From Zygosaccharomyces rouxii (lineage: Eukaryota; Ascomycota; Saccharomycetes; Saccharomycetales; Saccharomycetaceae): a stretch of 64,000 nucleotides of DNA. Position 1 is the stretch's first letter. Every line of letters starts with the position of its first letter. This document shows, one piece after another, positions 37,385 through 45,973 of this stretch. Under the pieces are notes generated by a model. It was given only the letters and a program-made list of their open reading frames with translations. It searched no databases and had not been told where the DNA came from. The position numbers and the translations under genes are program-made. The stretch is taken from positions 1,488,001 to 1,552,000 of the forward strand of contig NC_012996.1 in the NCBI RefSeq assembly GCF_000026365.1, written 5' to 3'.

Positions 37385-39052
37385 ATGACGGGAACAGTCC
37401 AAGAGGAAATTTCTGAAGAGACGTTGCCCCTGCTCAACAAGTCCAAGAGCCAAACGGTGGTCTTTGAGGCCGAGAGTGCTTGTGATACTATGGATGACGA
37501 TACTGATGAATTAGAAGCTCAGAGATGGCGCGAAGAAGTAAGGCAATCACATCAACACAATGGATTTTTACAACGCCCTAGCACCGGCTTACTATGTCTC
37601 CTATTAGCAATCGTATCTCTCGGGGATATGTTATGTGTGACACCATCAATCTCTTTAACCATGAAGAAAGTTTGCGCTGCAGAAGCCACTGAAAACGGAT
37701 CATGTGACCCTGTCAAGGTACAGGAAACGGTATCATCGCTTTTCTCGAGTGGTCTGATATTGAGTAGTCTCTTTAGTATATCAGTAACCGGTGCTTGGGG
37801 ACAACTTTCTGATCGGATAGGTCGTGTTAAAGTGTTTGCCTATATGACATTCATAAAATTAATCGGTAACGGACTTCATTTATTCACACTTTCATCTTGG
37901 TGTCCCTACAGCCCTACTGCAATTATTGTAGCAGCCTCCGTTAATAATTTATCAGGAGGGGCATTTAGTCTGTTGGCCAACAGCTATAGTTACATTTCGG
38001 ATGTTACGGAAGCAGAGAAAAGAACGGAAGCCATAGGATCCGTGATGAGTGTTACTTATGCCACAATGGGATTTGGCCCCATGGTTAGCTCTATATTAGT
38101 GGATTTACCATTTGGATCAGATGCTTTACCGATATTCTTTTCTTTGGCGATCGGCCTGGTAGCCACCTTTCTATGCGTTAACTCCTTGCAAGAACCAAGG
38201 CACGAACAAGCAAGAAGGAACTCTTGCCAGAGCGTCTCCACAGGCAATTCGTCCCCTCTAGATCCATTAAAACAATTGTGGTTACCACGTACCAAATCGG
38301 GCTCCATCGAACCCCGTTGTACGGTAATTCTTCTGCTGGTATTGGACGTTCTATTTCTGTGCGTGGCAGCTGGTTCTGGTCCTGCATTCCTATTATTCTT
38401 CTCGTATCGTTACGGATGGGGATCCCGTCAATTGGGTTACTACTTGTCATCCACCAATTTGGGGAAAGCCGCTGTATTAGTAATGTTAGCACCTCGTGCC
38501 CTACAGCTTCTAAGGAACCGTTACGGTACACTTCCGAGAACGGCAGATCGCGTAGATGTGCTATTCATACGATTCTCACTATGTGCGCTCTTGACTGGTA
38601 TATCAATTATGTTCTGGCGTAACAAGGACACTCGTGCAGTCTACGTCTATGCAGCCTTACATGCACCCAGCGCTTTATGTTCACCGACAATACAAGCTAC
38701 CATTATCAAATACTGTCCCAAATCCGCTACAGGACAATGTTTTGGTGGTATTGCTTTAATCAGATCTGCTGTCATGCTGATCTTCCCGGCCCTTTTGTTA
38801 AGGATTTACGGCTACTTAGTCAGTACAACGCCTGAACTCTTCATGCTAATACCTCTGTCATGTGCATTTTTAGCGGTAATGATCAGTTTCGTACTAAGAG
38901 AACCAAAGTCTGCAAGTCAGACAGGAGGAGAGCAGGGGCAGCCGGAACTGCCTAGAAGAAGTTCTTGGTGGTCATTACCTGCCAGCGAGCGAGCAAGAGA
39001 GGAAGCCATGGTCCAGACAGAGTCCCTAAGAGAAAACTACTCACAGGCTTGA
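37385..39052 (+). CDS. Uncharacterised MFS transporter (YJL163C type)
   Basis: This 555-residue protein is a member of the major facilitator superfamily with about 12 membrane segments. A polar N-terminus (1-65) precedes the first segment, LLCLLLAIVSLGDMLCVTPS. The MFS loop motif is visible as AWGQLSDRIGRVKVFAYM between segments 2 and 3. A polar loop at about 272-308 separates the two halves, and the tail is Gln/Glu/Ser-rich. It has the same length as S. cerevisiae YJL163C, whose substrate is unknown, and lies next to the PKA gene as YJL163C lies next to TPK1. The substrate cannot be inferred from sequence. Confidence 0.88.
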   Translation: MTGTVQEEISEETLPLLNKSKSQTVVFEAESACDTMDDDTDELEAQRWREEVRQSHQHNGFLQRPSTGLLCLLLAIVSLGDMLCVTPSISLTMKKVCAAEATENGSCDPVKVQETVSSLFSSGLILSSLFSISVTGAWGQLSDRIGRVKVFAYMTFIKLIGNGLHLFTLSSWCPYSPTAIIVAASVNNLSGGAFSLLANSYSYISDVTEAEKRTEAIGSVMSVTYATMGFGPMVSSILVDLPFGSDALPIFFSLAIGLVATFLCVNSLQEPRHEQARRNSCQSVSTGNSSPLDPLKQLWLPRTKSGSIEPRCTVILLLVLDVLFLCVAAGSGPAFLLFFSYRYGWGSRQLGYYLSSTNLGKAAVLVMLAPRALQLLRNRYGTLPRTADRVDVLFIRFSLCALLTGISIMFWRNKDTRAVYVYAALHAPSALCSPTIQATIIKYCPKSATGQCFGGIALIRSAVMLIFPALLLRIYGYLVSTTPELFMLIPLSCAFLAVMISFVLREPKSASQTGGEQGQPELPRRSSWWSLPASERAREEAMVQTESLRENYSQA

Positions 39053-40074
39053 AAGTGGGCCCTGAATTCACCGCCGTTCCCGTGATCTTGTGCTGAGGCT
39101 TCGCTCACACAACGTATACATGAAAAGTCCGATTAACGTAACGGGTGCGACCAAGCTAATAGAGTACTTTAAGGGCCGGGCTATCCGGAATTGCCTGCAC
39201 TAAATCGGAGTAGCAATATCCACAACAATAGTAGTAGCAGTACCTATAGTAGTAGCTGATGTAATGACAATAATAACGGTAATCTTAAAGAAGCGAATCG
39301 ACAATCAGTTGAGTAGCTACAGCCCATCGGGTGTTTCGCTGTTCCTCCGATCCCTTGTACGATTATTACTGCTGCTATTGTGTTGACTCGTAGGCAATAG
39401 GCTTATATGCTGTAAGAGAGGCAGGTTACTGGCACGTAGATCAATGCGTGCAATGACAATAGATTTACTTCACTTTGGTACAATCCACCATTACCGCATG
39501 ACTACCGACTAGCATGCAGTTCCGGTTCCACCAATATTTCATCTCGTGTTCCCTTTGATGAAACTTGACCTTGCTGAGCCTAGGGTAGTCGAAACGTAGT
39601 TACGAGCTTGACTTGACTGTATTCACTTGCCGGTTAGCATTTCTTCTTTTCTTTTTTTTTTTTTTCAGAATTCCTTCCTTCTCTTTAACTTAATCTTTCT
39701 CGTCCTCCTTTTTCACTTCTTACCTTCTTACTCAACATTCGTCACCATTGTGTTGATATCACCTTTTCCTTTTCCTCCCCTTCCCCCCCCCCCTAGACGT
39801 TTGTTGACTTTCCACTTCATAGGGAGAAGTTATTGCTCCGTATGGACTCACTTTAGAAAGACTGTAAATTTGATAGTTGTTAAGAGAGTTAAGGAGAACT
39901 ACTACGACTACGACTACTAATACTAATACTGCTACTGCTACCACTACTATCGCGACTAGTCAACGAATATAATTCAAGTTTTAAAATCCAAATCCAATTC
40001 TAATTGTAAGTCTAAGTCAAAGATATTTTTTACCTCGATAGTCCCTTTCCTCCCCATTGGTAACGGCGTAGAGC
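39053..40074 (+). promoter_or_regulatory. Transporter to PKA-gene intergenic region (1.02 kb)
   Basis: No gene is supported; small frames at 39627-39944 fall in pyrimidine-rich sequence. It contains imperfect trinucleotide runs (TAGTAG/CAG near 39230-39260; ACTACN repeats near 39897-39945), T and C homopolymers near 39650-39665 and 39785-39793, and probably a long PKA-gene 5' leader. Confidence 0.45.
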
Positions 40075-41265
40075 ATGTCGATGGATGCTGGGATAGCGAC
40101 GAAAGACAATGGAGGGCAGACTCTTGGCCAACAGGGGCAAGAGGAGCATCAGAACCAAGGTCCCGTTCAGCAGCCTGAACAGGAACAGCAAAAGAAGCTA
40201 GAAGAACAAAATGAACAGAATGAACAACAACAAGTTCAGCAAGTACAACAACCCCAAGGAAATTCGGAACGAGATAGAAAGGATGCAGGACGTGGTAGAA
40301 ATACATCAGGGAAATACTGTCTTGATGATTTCCAAATTCTAAGAACGTTAGGTACGGGATCATTTGGCAGAGTGCATTTAGTCCGTTCCAACCACAATGG
40401 CAGATTCTATGCTTTGAAAGTGTTAAAGAAACATGTCATTGTTAAATTGAAACAGGTTGAACACACAAATGACGAACGTCGTATGCTGTCGATTGTGGCA
40501 CACCCTTTCTTAATTCGTATGTGGGGGACATTTCAAGATGCTGAACAAGTTTTCATGGTAATGGATTACATAGAAGGTGGCGAGCTTTTCTCACTTTTAA
40601 GGAAATCTCAACGTTTCCCCAACCCAGTGGCAAAATTCTATGCAGCTGAAGTCTGTTTGGCTCTAGAATACTTACATTTGAACGATATCATCTACAGAGA
40701 TTTGAAGCCTGAAAATATTTTGTTGGACAGAAATGGTCACATTAAAATCACAGATTTTGGTTTCGCCAAATACGTTCCTGATGTCACATATACTCTATGT
40801 GGTACACCTGATTATATCGCACCTGAAGTAATCAGTACAAAACCCTACAACAAATCTGTTGATTGGTGGTCATTTGGTATTTATATCTACGAAATGCTTG
40901 CAGGTTACACACCATTTTATGATGCAAACGCAATGAAAACTTATGAAAATATTTTAAATGCAGAAATAAAATTTCCACCATTTTTCCACCCTGATGCTCA
41001 AGACCTTTTATCGAAACTAATTATGAGAGATTTGAGTAAAAGATTGGGAAACTTACAAAATGGTACGGAAGATGTTAAAAATCATCCCTGGTTCAGTGAA
41101 GTGGTTTGGGAAAAATTACTCTGCAGAAATATTGAAACGCCATACGAACCACCAATTCAACAAGGCCAAGGTGATACTTCCCAATTCGATAGGTACCCTG
41201 AAGAAGAGATTAATTATGGTATAGCGGGTCATGATCCTTACGACAACCTGTTTGACGAATTTTAA
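40075..41265 (+). CDS. TPK1: Catalytic subunit of cAMP-dependent protein kinase
   Basis: This AGC-family Ser/Thr kinase is released from regulatory subunit Bcy1 by cAMP and promotes growth while repressing stress responses. The 396-residue protein has a Gln-rich N-terminus (about 20-80). The kinase domain has the glycine loop GTGSFG at 93-98, Lys115, catalytic Asp209 in [11 protein letters not shown] at 227-229, activation-loop Thr240 in [13 protein letters not shown] and an AGC C-tail ending in DNLFDEF, the hydrophobic motif that ends at Phe. The gene is the single counterpart of both TPK1 (YJL164C) and TPK3 (YKL166C): its left neighbour is of the YJL163C type and its right neighbour is MRP49 (YKL167C). 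The symbol is therefore one of two equally valid choices. Confidence 0.95.
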   Translation: MSMDAGIATKDNGGQTLGQQGQEEHQNQGPVQQPEQEQQKKLEEQNEQNEQQQVQQVQQPQGNSERDRKDAGRGRNTSGKYCLDDFQILRTLGTGSFGRVHLVRSNHNGRFYALKVLKKHVIVKLKQVEHTNDERRMLSIVAHPFLIRMWGTFQDAEQVFMVMDYIEGGELFSLLRKSQRFPNPVAKFYAAEVCLALEYLHLNDIIYRDLKPENILLDRNGHIKITDFGFAKYVPDVTYTLCGTPDYIAPEVISTKPYNKSVDWWSFGIYIYEMLAGYTPFYDANAMKTYENILNAEIKFPPFFHPDAQDLLSKLIMRDLSKRLGNLQNGTEDVKNHPWFSEVVWEKLLCRNIETPYEPPIQQGQGDTSQFDRYPEEEINYGIAGHDPYDNLFDEF

Positions 41266-41575
41266 TGTGCTATACTCTTTTCCTTTACGGTTGATTTTAC
41301 ATCTACACCTATACTAACATTTACCTTTTCAATTACTCTTACCATATTTTTTACTTAACTCAGTCTTTTAATTCTAATGCTCATCTCATCTCGAAGCTCA
41401 TAGCAGCTCATCGCCCTTAAGTAGTGCCAAACGTACCCTGTGATATTATCATTATTTTTTTTTTATCATTATGCTGGAAAAAGAAGAACAAAGTAAGATG
41501 AACTAACGCTAATAATGGTATACTTGGCATAGTGCCGATAGCTATAACGTCCAATTCTTTTTGCGATCCTCTACT
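41266..41575 (+). promoter_or_regulatory. PKA gene to MRP49 intergenic region (310 bp)
   Basis: A short AT-rich gap with T-rich 3'-end sequence. No motif or gene recognised. Confidence 0.35.
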
Positions 41576-41980
41576 ATGCCTAATATTCCTAAGCAATTAA
41601 ACTTTCTCAATCGTATTAGTTATAATACGCCCAAAGCACACGTTCGTCTAGATCCTTCACGTTACAGTGGACTAAAACTGGTATTTCAATATGAAAATCA
41701 TAATGGCCAAATGGGTGCACGTAAATTTTGGAATCAATATCTACCAACGCTGAAATTCTACAACCCTGAATTGCAAATGGATGTACTCAGAATCAGGAAC
41801 TCTAATTTGAGAGATGCTACAACGCCTTGCTATTTGGAGGCATTAGATAGAGATGGCAAGGTAATCCAAACTTTACAAATGAAGAACAAGCGTTCCGATA
41901 CAATTTTGGACGAATTTAACCAGCTTTTTGAGCTTGAACAAATACCAAATGACCAATTGATTCAACTAAAAAGGAACTAG
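41576..41980 (+). CDS. MRP49: Mitochondrial large-subunit ribosomal protein Mrp49
   Basis: Mrp49 (mL61) is a fungal-specific protein of the mitochondrial 54S subunit. I use the ATG at 41576 (MPNIPKQLNFLNRISYN), giving 134 residues, close to the 137 of S. cerevisiae; the open frame upstream reaches only a TTG. Conserved blocks include KQLNFLNRIS, VRLDPSRYSGLKLVFQYENHNGQ split around LKLVF, and GARKFWNQYLPTLKFYNPEL, the L51/S25/CI-B8-like core. The basic N-terminus serves as mitochondrial targeting. It is the ortholog of YKL167C, in order after the PKA gene. Confidence 0.9.
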   Translation: MPNIPKQLNFLNRISYNTPKAHVRLDPSRYSGLKLVFQYENHNGQMGARKFWNQYLPTLKFYNPELQMDVLRIRNSNLRDATTPCYLEALDRDGKVIQTLQMKNKRSDTILDEFNQLFELEQIPNDQLIQLKRN

Positions 41981-42692
41981 AGATGGATAGAGATTGGAAA
42001 ATGTCCAGAAACTTGTAAATAGCTTTAGCGAAATATCTGGAAAATTTGTAATGAATTCGCACGACGAACAGATAAGTATCATTATGCATGATCTTGCATA
42101 TTTGTCAAGATTGATTTTCACAGGTGTAGGTCGAGGTCCGGTGCTTGATGGGGCTGCAAAGAAAGGTATACATATGATTTCTTAGGAAATTTTAGGGTTT
42201 TTACTTTCAAGCACTATTGAGCTACACTATAAGATCTTCAAGGGTCCAATAGATCCATATCAGAAGAAATTCCAACGCTTTTTCGATAAATTTTCGTCAG
42301 TTTCTCTTACAAATTTTTTGTCAATTCATTATTTTTTTCATTTTTTTTCAGCAGGGGTCAGATTGATCTACAGGTTCTCTCCCGTAACAAACGTACTCAC
42401 AACGCAAGTTCCTAAAGATATTTGTACATAAATCAAGGCTCAGTAAGTCCATCACTGGCTGTGAATAAGCCTTCTAGGAGTTTTTTTTTTTTTAGTTTTT
42501 TGCAATTGATTAATAAAAGGTCCTCACCCAGTGGCTTAAATTGGGCTTATTCATCCACAGGAAGACAAAAACGAACAATAAAAAAAAACCAACAAAACAC
42601 CAAAAAGGTACTATTATAAAGACAAGAAGTACTGACAGTCGATCAGTATAATTTATTTATTCGCCGTGGTTCATTTTCAATAACGATTATTT
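41981..42692 (+). promoter_or_regulatory. MRP49 to HAL5-type kinase intergenic region (712 bp)
   Basis: No gene is supported: the frame at 41994-42185 starts at TTG and another at 42422 crosses a poly-T run. There is a dispersed 10-bp inverted repeat TGAATAAGCC (42462-42471) and GGCTTATTCA (42544-42553), and T-rich tracts near 42330 and 42481. Probable kinase-gene promoter. Confidence 0.4.
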
Positions 42693-45050
42693 ATGGGATC
42701 AAACGACGAGAAACCTCCTCGACAAGCTCTTCCTAAGAGAGGTAGATCTTTTTCCGAATCCTTGAGGGGCCTCTTCAAACAGCAGTCGAACCCTCCAACT
42801 CCAAATAATAGTGCCAATACTTCAAGAGATAATACGGCACCTCCATCACCGGTTTCTGAAGGTTCAGCTCCTGGTCCTAAAAGAAATAATAGTAAAGGTA
42901 GCAAATTGGGTAAATTGGCAAGTAATAAAGAAGCAGAACTAAGTAGCTCAAGAGGTGCACCACCACAAGGAGTAGCGAGTCAAGCCATACAGTCAAACCC
43001 AGCAGGCGTAACGACTAAGCAACATCATCTAGGATTACCTCACCTTGGTAAATTATCACTGGGCCATGATTCAACTGGCGTTGCAGCTACAGGTTCTGAT
43101 AATGATGCATTTTCACAAGAATCTTATTTGAGTGAAGAAGAGGATTTATCCCAAATGAGAAGACAACAATCGCCTGATGTTGTTCCGGAGGTAGACGAAG
43201 AAGGAGATGGCATCCAGGATAATCCACCACGTACTGGATCTGCATCTTCTATGGACTCTACAAGACACCATAGAAATATACCGCCTGTAGGCGCTACCAA
43301 TCTAAATCCAAACGTGTCGATCGATGCAGCTTTAGAGAACGAAGACATGGAAAATAAAAATCATCCCAAATATGCCAATCCAACATATGCCAGAAATGGT
43401 CTTGGATTTCTTAAAAGAGGTAATAATTCATCATCATCATCACTTTCATCGAAAGGTTCCTATTCAAAGAATAAAACTAGAAGCCATGCAGATACTGTTA
43501 GTGCATCAAATCTATCCAAATATTCAGAATCTGATTCAAAATGTATTTTACAGGTAGAAAATTTCAAAGTATTTGAAAATGGTACGCATGAACATAATTT
43601 GAAAGTAACTCCACTGGTATCTGAGACTAGTGATAAAGGTGGTGAATCTTTGACAAGACAAAAATCTGCATTTTCATTGACTCATATGTTTAAGCCACGA
43701 AAGGAAGATAATAAATTACTGGAAGGTGCCGTCAGTTTAATACCAGATCACAGACGTCACCGTATATATGATAATGACAGTGGCAATGGTAGTGGCGACG
43801 ATGAAAATGATAAAGAGAGTCTTTTAGAAGAAGATATGTCCGACATTAGAAGTAAATCGAAATTGGAAAAATCTAAAGGAGGTAAAGCTGATGATGAAAA
43901 TTTGAAAACCCCCAAAATTGTCAATCCCATGGCAGCTGTCGGTTCAGAAGAATTAAAATTGATTAACACTTTATCTGAGAGGATTCATAAAAGTTTCAAG
44001 AGCAAAGGTTCTAAATCTCACGTGCTGGGAGAAGGCCATTCACAAAGACGTAGTGAACCTTTAGAAGAAGTTGAAAAAAAGGGATCCAAGTTTTTTGAAG
44101 TATATGGTAAACCAGTAGGTATAATTGGCCATGGTGCATACGGTACCGTAAAAGTTTGTGCAAGGGCTAGAAACCCAAAGGATGCTCTGCCATTACCGAG
44201 TTTCTCTAATGGTAAGAGGTTGTTTTTTGGTGTTAAAGAATTAAGACCAAAATCCACAGATAAAATCGAACAATTTAGTACAAGAATTACCTCAGAATTT
44301 ATCATTGGTCACTCTTTAGGTAGATGTCAAAAAAATTCTAAGGGTGCTCCAAACATTTTGAAAATATTGGATCTTATGGAATGTCATGATTCTTTCATCG
44401 AAGTTATGGAATTTTGCCCTTCTGGTGATCTTTACAATTTGTTAACTCGGAAATCGAAGACTGGGACAGTGCTGCATCCGATTGAAGCAGACTGCTTTAT
44501 GAAACAACTATTACATGGTGTTCAATTCATGCACATGCACGGTGTTGCACATTGTGATTTAAAACCTGAAAATATTTTATTTTACCCCAATGGTCTTCTG
44601 AAAATCTGTGATTTTGGGACTAGTTGTGTTTTCCAGACTGCATGGGAAAAGCATGTACATTTCCAATCAGGTACTATGGGATCAGAACCTTATGTGGCAC
44701 CAGAAGAATTTAATCATAGTAAAGAATACGATCCGAGATTAGCAGATTGTTGGTCTTGTGGTGTCGTTTATTGTACAATGGTATTGGGTCACTACCTATG
44801 GAAGGTTGCCATTAGAGGTAAAGATATGTTATACGATTCATTCTGCAGGCCGATGGCAGAAGAAAAGGAATTTACAGTTTTCGAAGAGATGAGACATGCA
44901 AATCCAGAAATCAATCGTTTAAGAAAAATTGCATTGTATTATATTTTCCAAGTGGATCCTACGAAGAGAATTACCGTTGATGAATTACTGCAGACATCAT
45001 GGATGAAAAAAACAAAATGCTGTGTATTTTACAGTAGAGGAAAACCTTAG
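42693..45050 (+). CDS. HAL5: Hal5/Kkq8-type protein kinase (ion and nutrient transporter regulator)
   Basis: This 785-residue Ser/Thr kinase belongs to the fungal Npr1/Hal family. S. cerevisiae Hal5 (with Hal4) stabilises the Trk1 potassium transporter and other permeases at the plasma membrane; Kkq8 is its little-studied duplicate. Residues 1-465 are polar and Ser/Asn-rich, probably disordered and phosphorylated. The kinase domain from about 470 has the glycine loop GHGAYG near 479, Lys in FFGVKELRPKS, catalytic Asp622 in [14 protein letters not shown] in KICDFGTSC and SEPYVAPEEF in place of a standard APE. The gene is the single ortholog of HAL5 (YJL165C) and KKQ8 (YKL168C), intermediate in length between them. 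Confidence 0.93.
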   Translation: MGSNDEKPPRQALPKRGRSFSESLRGLFKQQSNPPTPNNSANTSRDNTAPPSPVSEGSAPGPKRNNSKGSKLGKLASNKEAELSSSRGAPPQGVASQAIQSNPAGVTTKQHHLGLPHLGKLSLGHDSTGVAATGSDNDAFSQESYLSEEEDLSQMRRQQSPDVVPEVDEEGDGIQDNPPRTGSASSMDSTRHHRNIPPVGATNLNPNVSIDAALENEDMENKNHPKYANPTYARNGLGFLKRGNNSSSSSLSSKGSYSKNKTRSHADTVSASNLSKYSESDSKCILQVENFKVFENGTHEHNLKVTPLVSETSDKGGESLTRQKSAFSLTHMFKPRKEDNKLLEGAVSLIPDHRRHRIYDNDSGNGSGDDENDKESLLEEDMSDIRSKSKLEKSKGGKADDENLKTPKIVNPMAAVGSEELKLINTLSERIHKSFKSKGSKSHVLGEGHSQRRSEPLEEVEKKGSKFFEVYGKPVGIIGHGAYGTVKVCARARNPKDALPLPSFSNGKRLFFGVKELRPKSTDKIEQFSTRITSEFIIGHSLGRCQKNSKGAPNILKILDLMECHDSFIEVMEFCPSGDLYNLLTRKSKTGTVLHPIEADCFMKQLLHGVQFMHMHGVAHCDLKPENILFYPNGLLKICDFGTSCVFQTAWEKHVHFQSGTMGSEPYVAPEEFNHSKEYDPRLADCWSCGVVYCTMVLGHYLWKVAIRGKDMLYDSFCRPMAEEKEFTVFEEMRHANPEINRLRKIALYYIFQVDPTKRITVDELLQTSWMKKTKCCVFYSRGKP

Positions 45051-45101
45051 GCGGCTCATTAGAGAACGAAATTTTGATGACATGAAGAATATAGAGAAAC
45101 G

Positions 45102-45106
<5 letters not shown>

Positions 45107-45135
<29 letters not shown>
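45107..45135 (+). repeat. Poly-A tract (29 A)
   Basis: An uninterrupted run of 29 A about 60 bp after the HAL5-type stop codon, in the convergent gap with MRPL38. Likely a length-variable homopolymer. Confidence 0.9.
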
Positions 45136-45137
<2 letters not shown>

Positions 45138-45297
45138 AAATAGAAATAAGATGATAATTCTCGCATTGTATGTATGTACAGGTTATATATGTAGACGCAT
45201 TCATTCATTTTGTAATTTTTTTATCTTTTATTTCTTTTTTCGTTCTTTTTACAAGCATAAGGTCCCTCATAATTCCAATAATATTGCATTAGAGTAT

Positions 45298-45714
45298 TCA
45301 TACCACTCTTGATGCCAATGAACAGATCTTGTTAAAACCCTTTTCCCTCAATTCTCTACTGACGCATCCGTCATTTGCCATAATTCTCGATCCCAATGGT
45401 TCTCCAGTATTCTTATTGATTAAAACACATGCGTTATCACCGAATGCTACAAAAGATCCATCACTTCTAGCTTGATTCTTTTGTTTGGTACGAACAACAA
45501 TCGCATGTACTATATCACCTTTCTTAACTCTATTGGTATTCGCAGTACCTGTAATGTTTTGAGTCAATGGTTTTGCCCTCTGTACAACGCATACTATTCT
45601 ATCACCGATTCTACCTGGAGATTTGGGTGAGCCCTTTTTCATCACTTTAATGCATTCTGCCATTTGGCCACCTGAATTATCTATCACTTTAAGCATCGAT
45701 TTGAGGTATATCAT
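45298..45714 (-). CDS. MRPL38: Mitochondrial ribosomal protein uL14m (Mrpl38)
   Basis: This is the L14 protein of the mitochondrial large ribosomal subunit. The 138-residue protein equals S. cerevisiae Mrpl38 in length and shows the L14 signature: [17 protein letters not shown] near residues 8-24, [13 protein letters not shown], and [17 protein letters not shown]. The C-terminus [12 protein letters not shown] is typical of the family. It is the ortholog of YKL170W, with the expected orientation opposite to the kinase gene. The start is fixed by conservation of [10 protein letters not shown]. Confidence 0.96.
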   Translation of the reverse strand: MIYLKSMLKVIDNSGGQMAECIKVMKKGSPKSPGRIGDRIVCVVQRAKPLTQNITGTANTNRVKKGDIVHAIVVRTKQKNQARSDGSFVAFGDNACVLINKNTGEPLGSRIMANDGCVSRELREKGFNKICSLASRVV

Positions 45715-45973
45715 CTTGAATTGCTCAGTTTCTTTTATCGCTTGTGTTCAACTCATCTCTAATTGTTCAACTTGAAAGGGCTTGATATTTTTTTATTCAT
45801 GTTGGTGAATAAGATCAACACCATCGTTAAGAGTGACAAATATAAACAGCATTTAAGATCACAGTTAATAGTTACAATTATTATAAAATCATTATAACAT
45901 CTAGTTTTATTATTATTGTCGTCGTAATCATCCTCATCTGTAACATCTTGAATTTTTAGCAATCAGGGTTATC

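Noticed and set aside
39627..39944. Small frames upstream of the PKA gene on both strands
   Set aside because: They fall in poly-pyrimidine and trinucleotide-repeat sequence and encode only low-complexity Phe/Pro or Val runs.
41994..42185. 63-codon frame after MRP49
   Set aside because: It starts at TTG, lies in AT-rich intergenic sequence and resembles no protein.
42453..42553. A long hairpin formed by CACTGG/CCAGTG and TGAATAAGCC/GGCTTATTCA
   Set aside because: The two pairs of arms are not nested in an order that allows a single hairpin; the 10-bp repeat alone may be chance.
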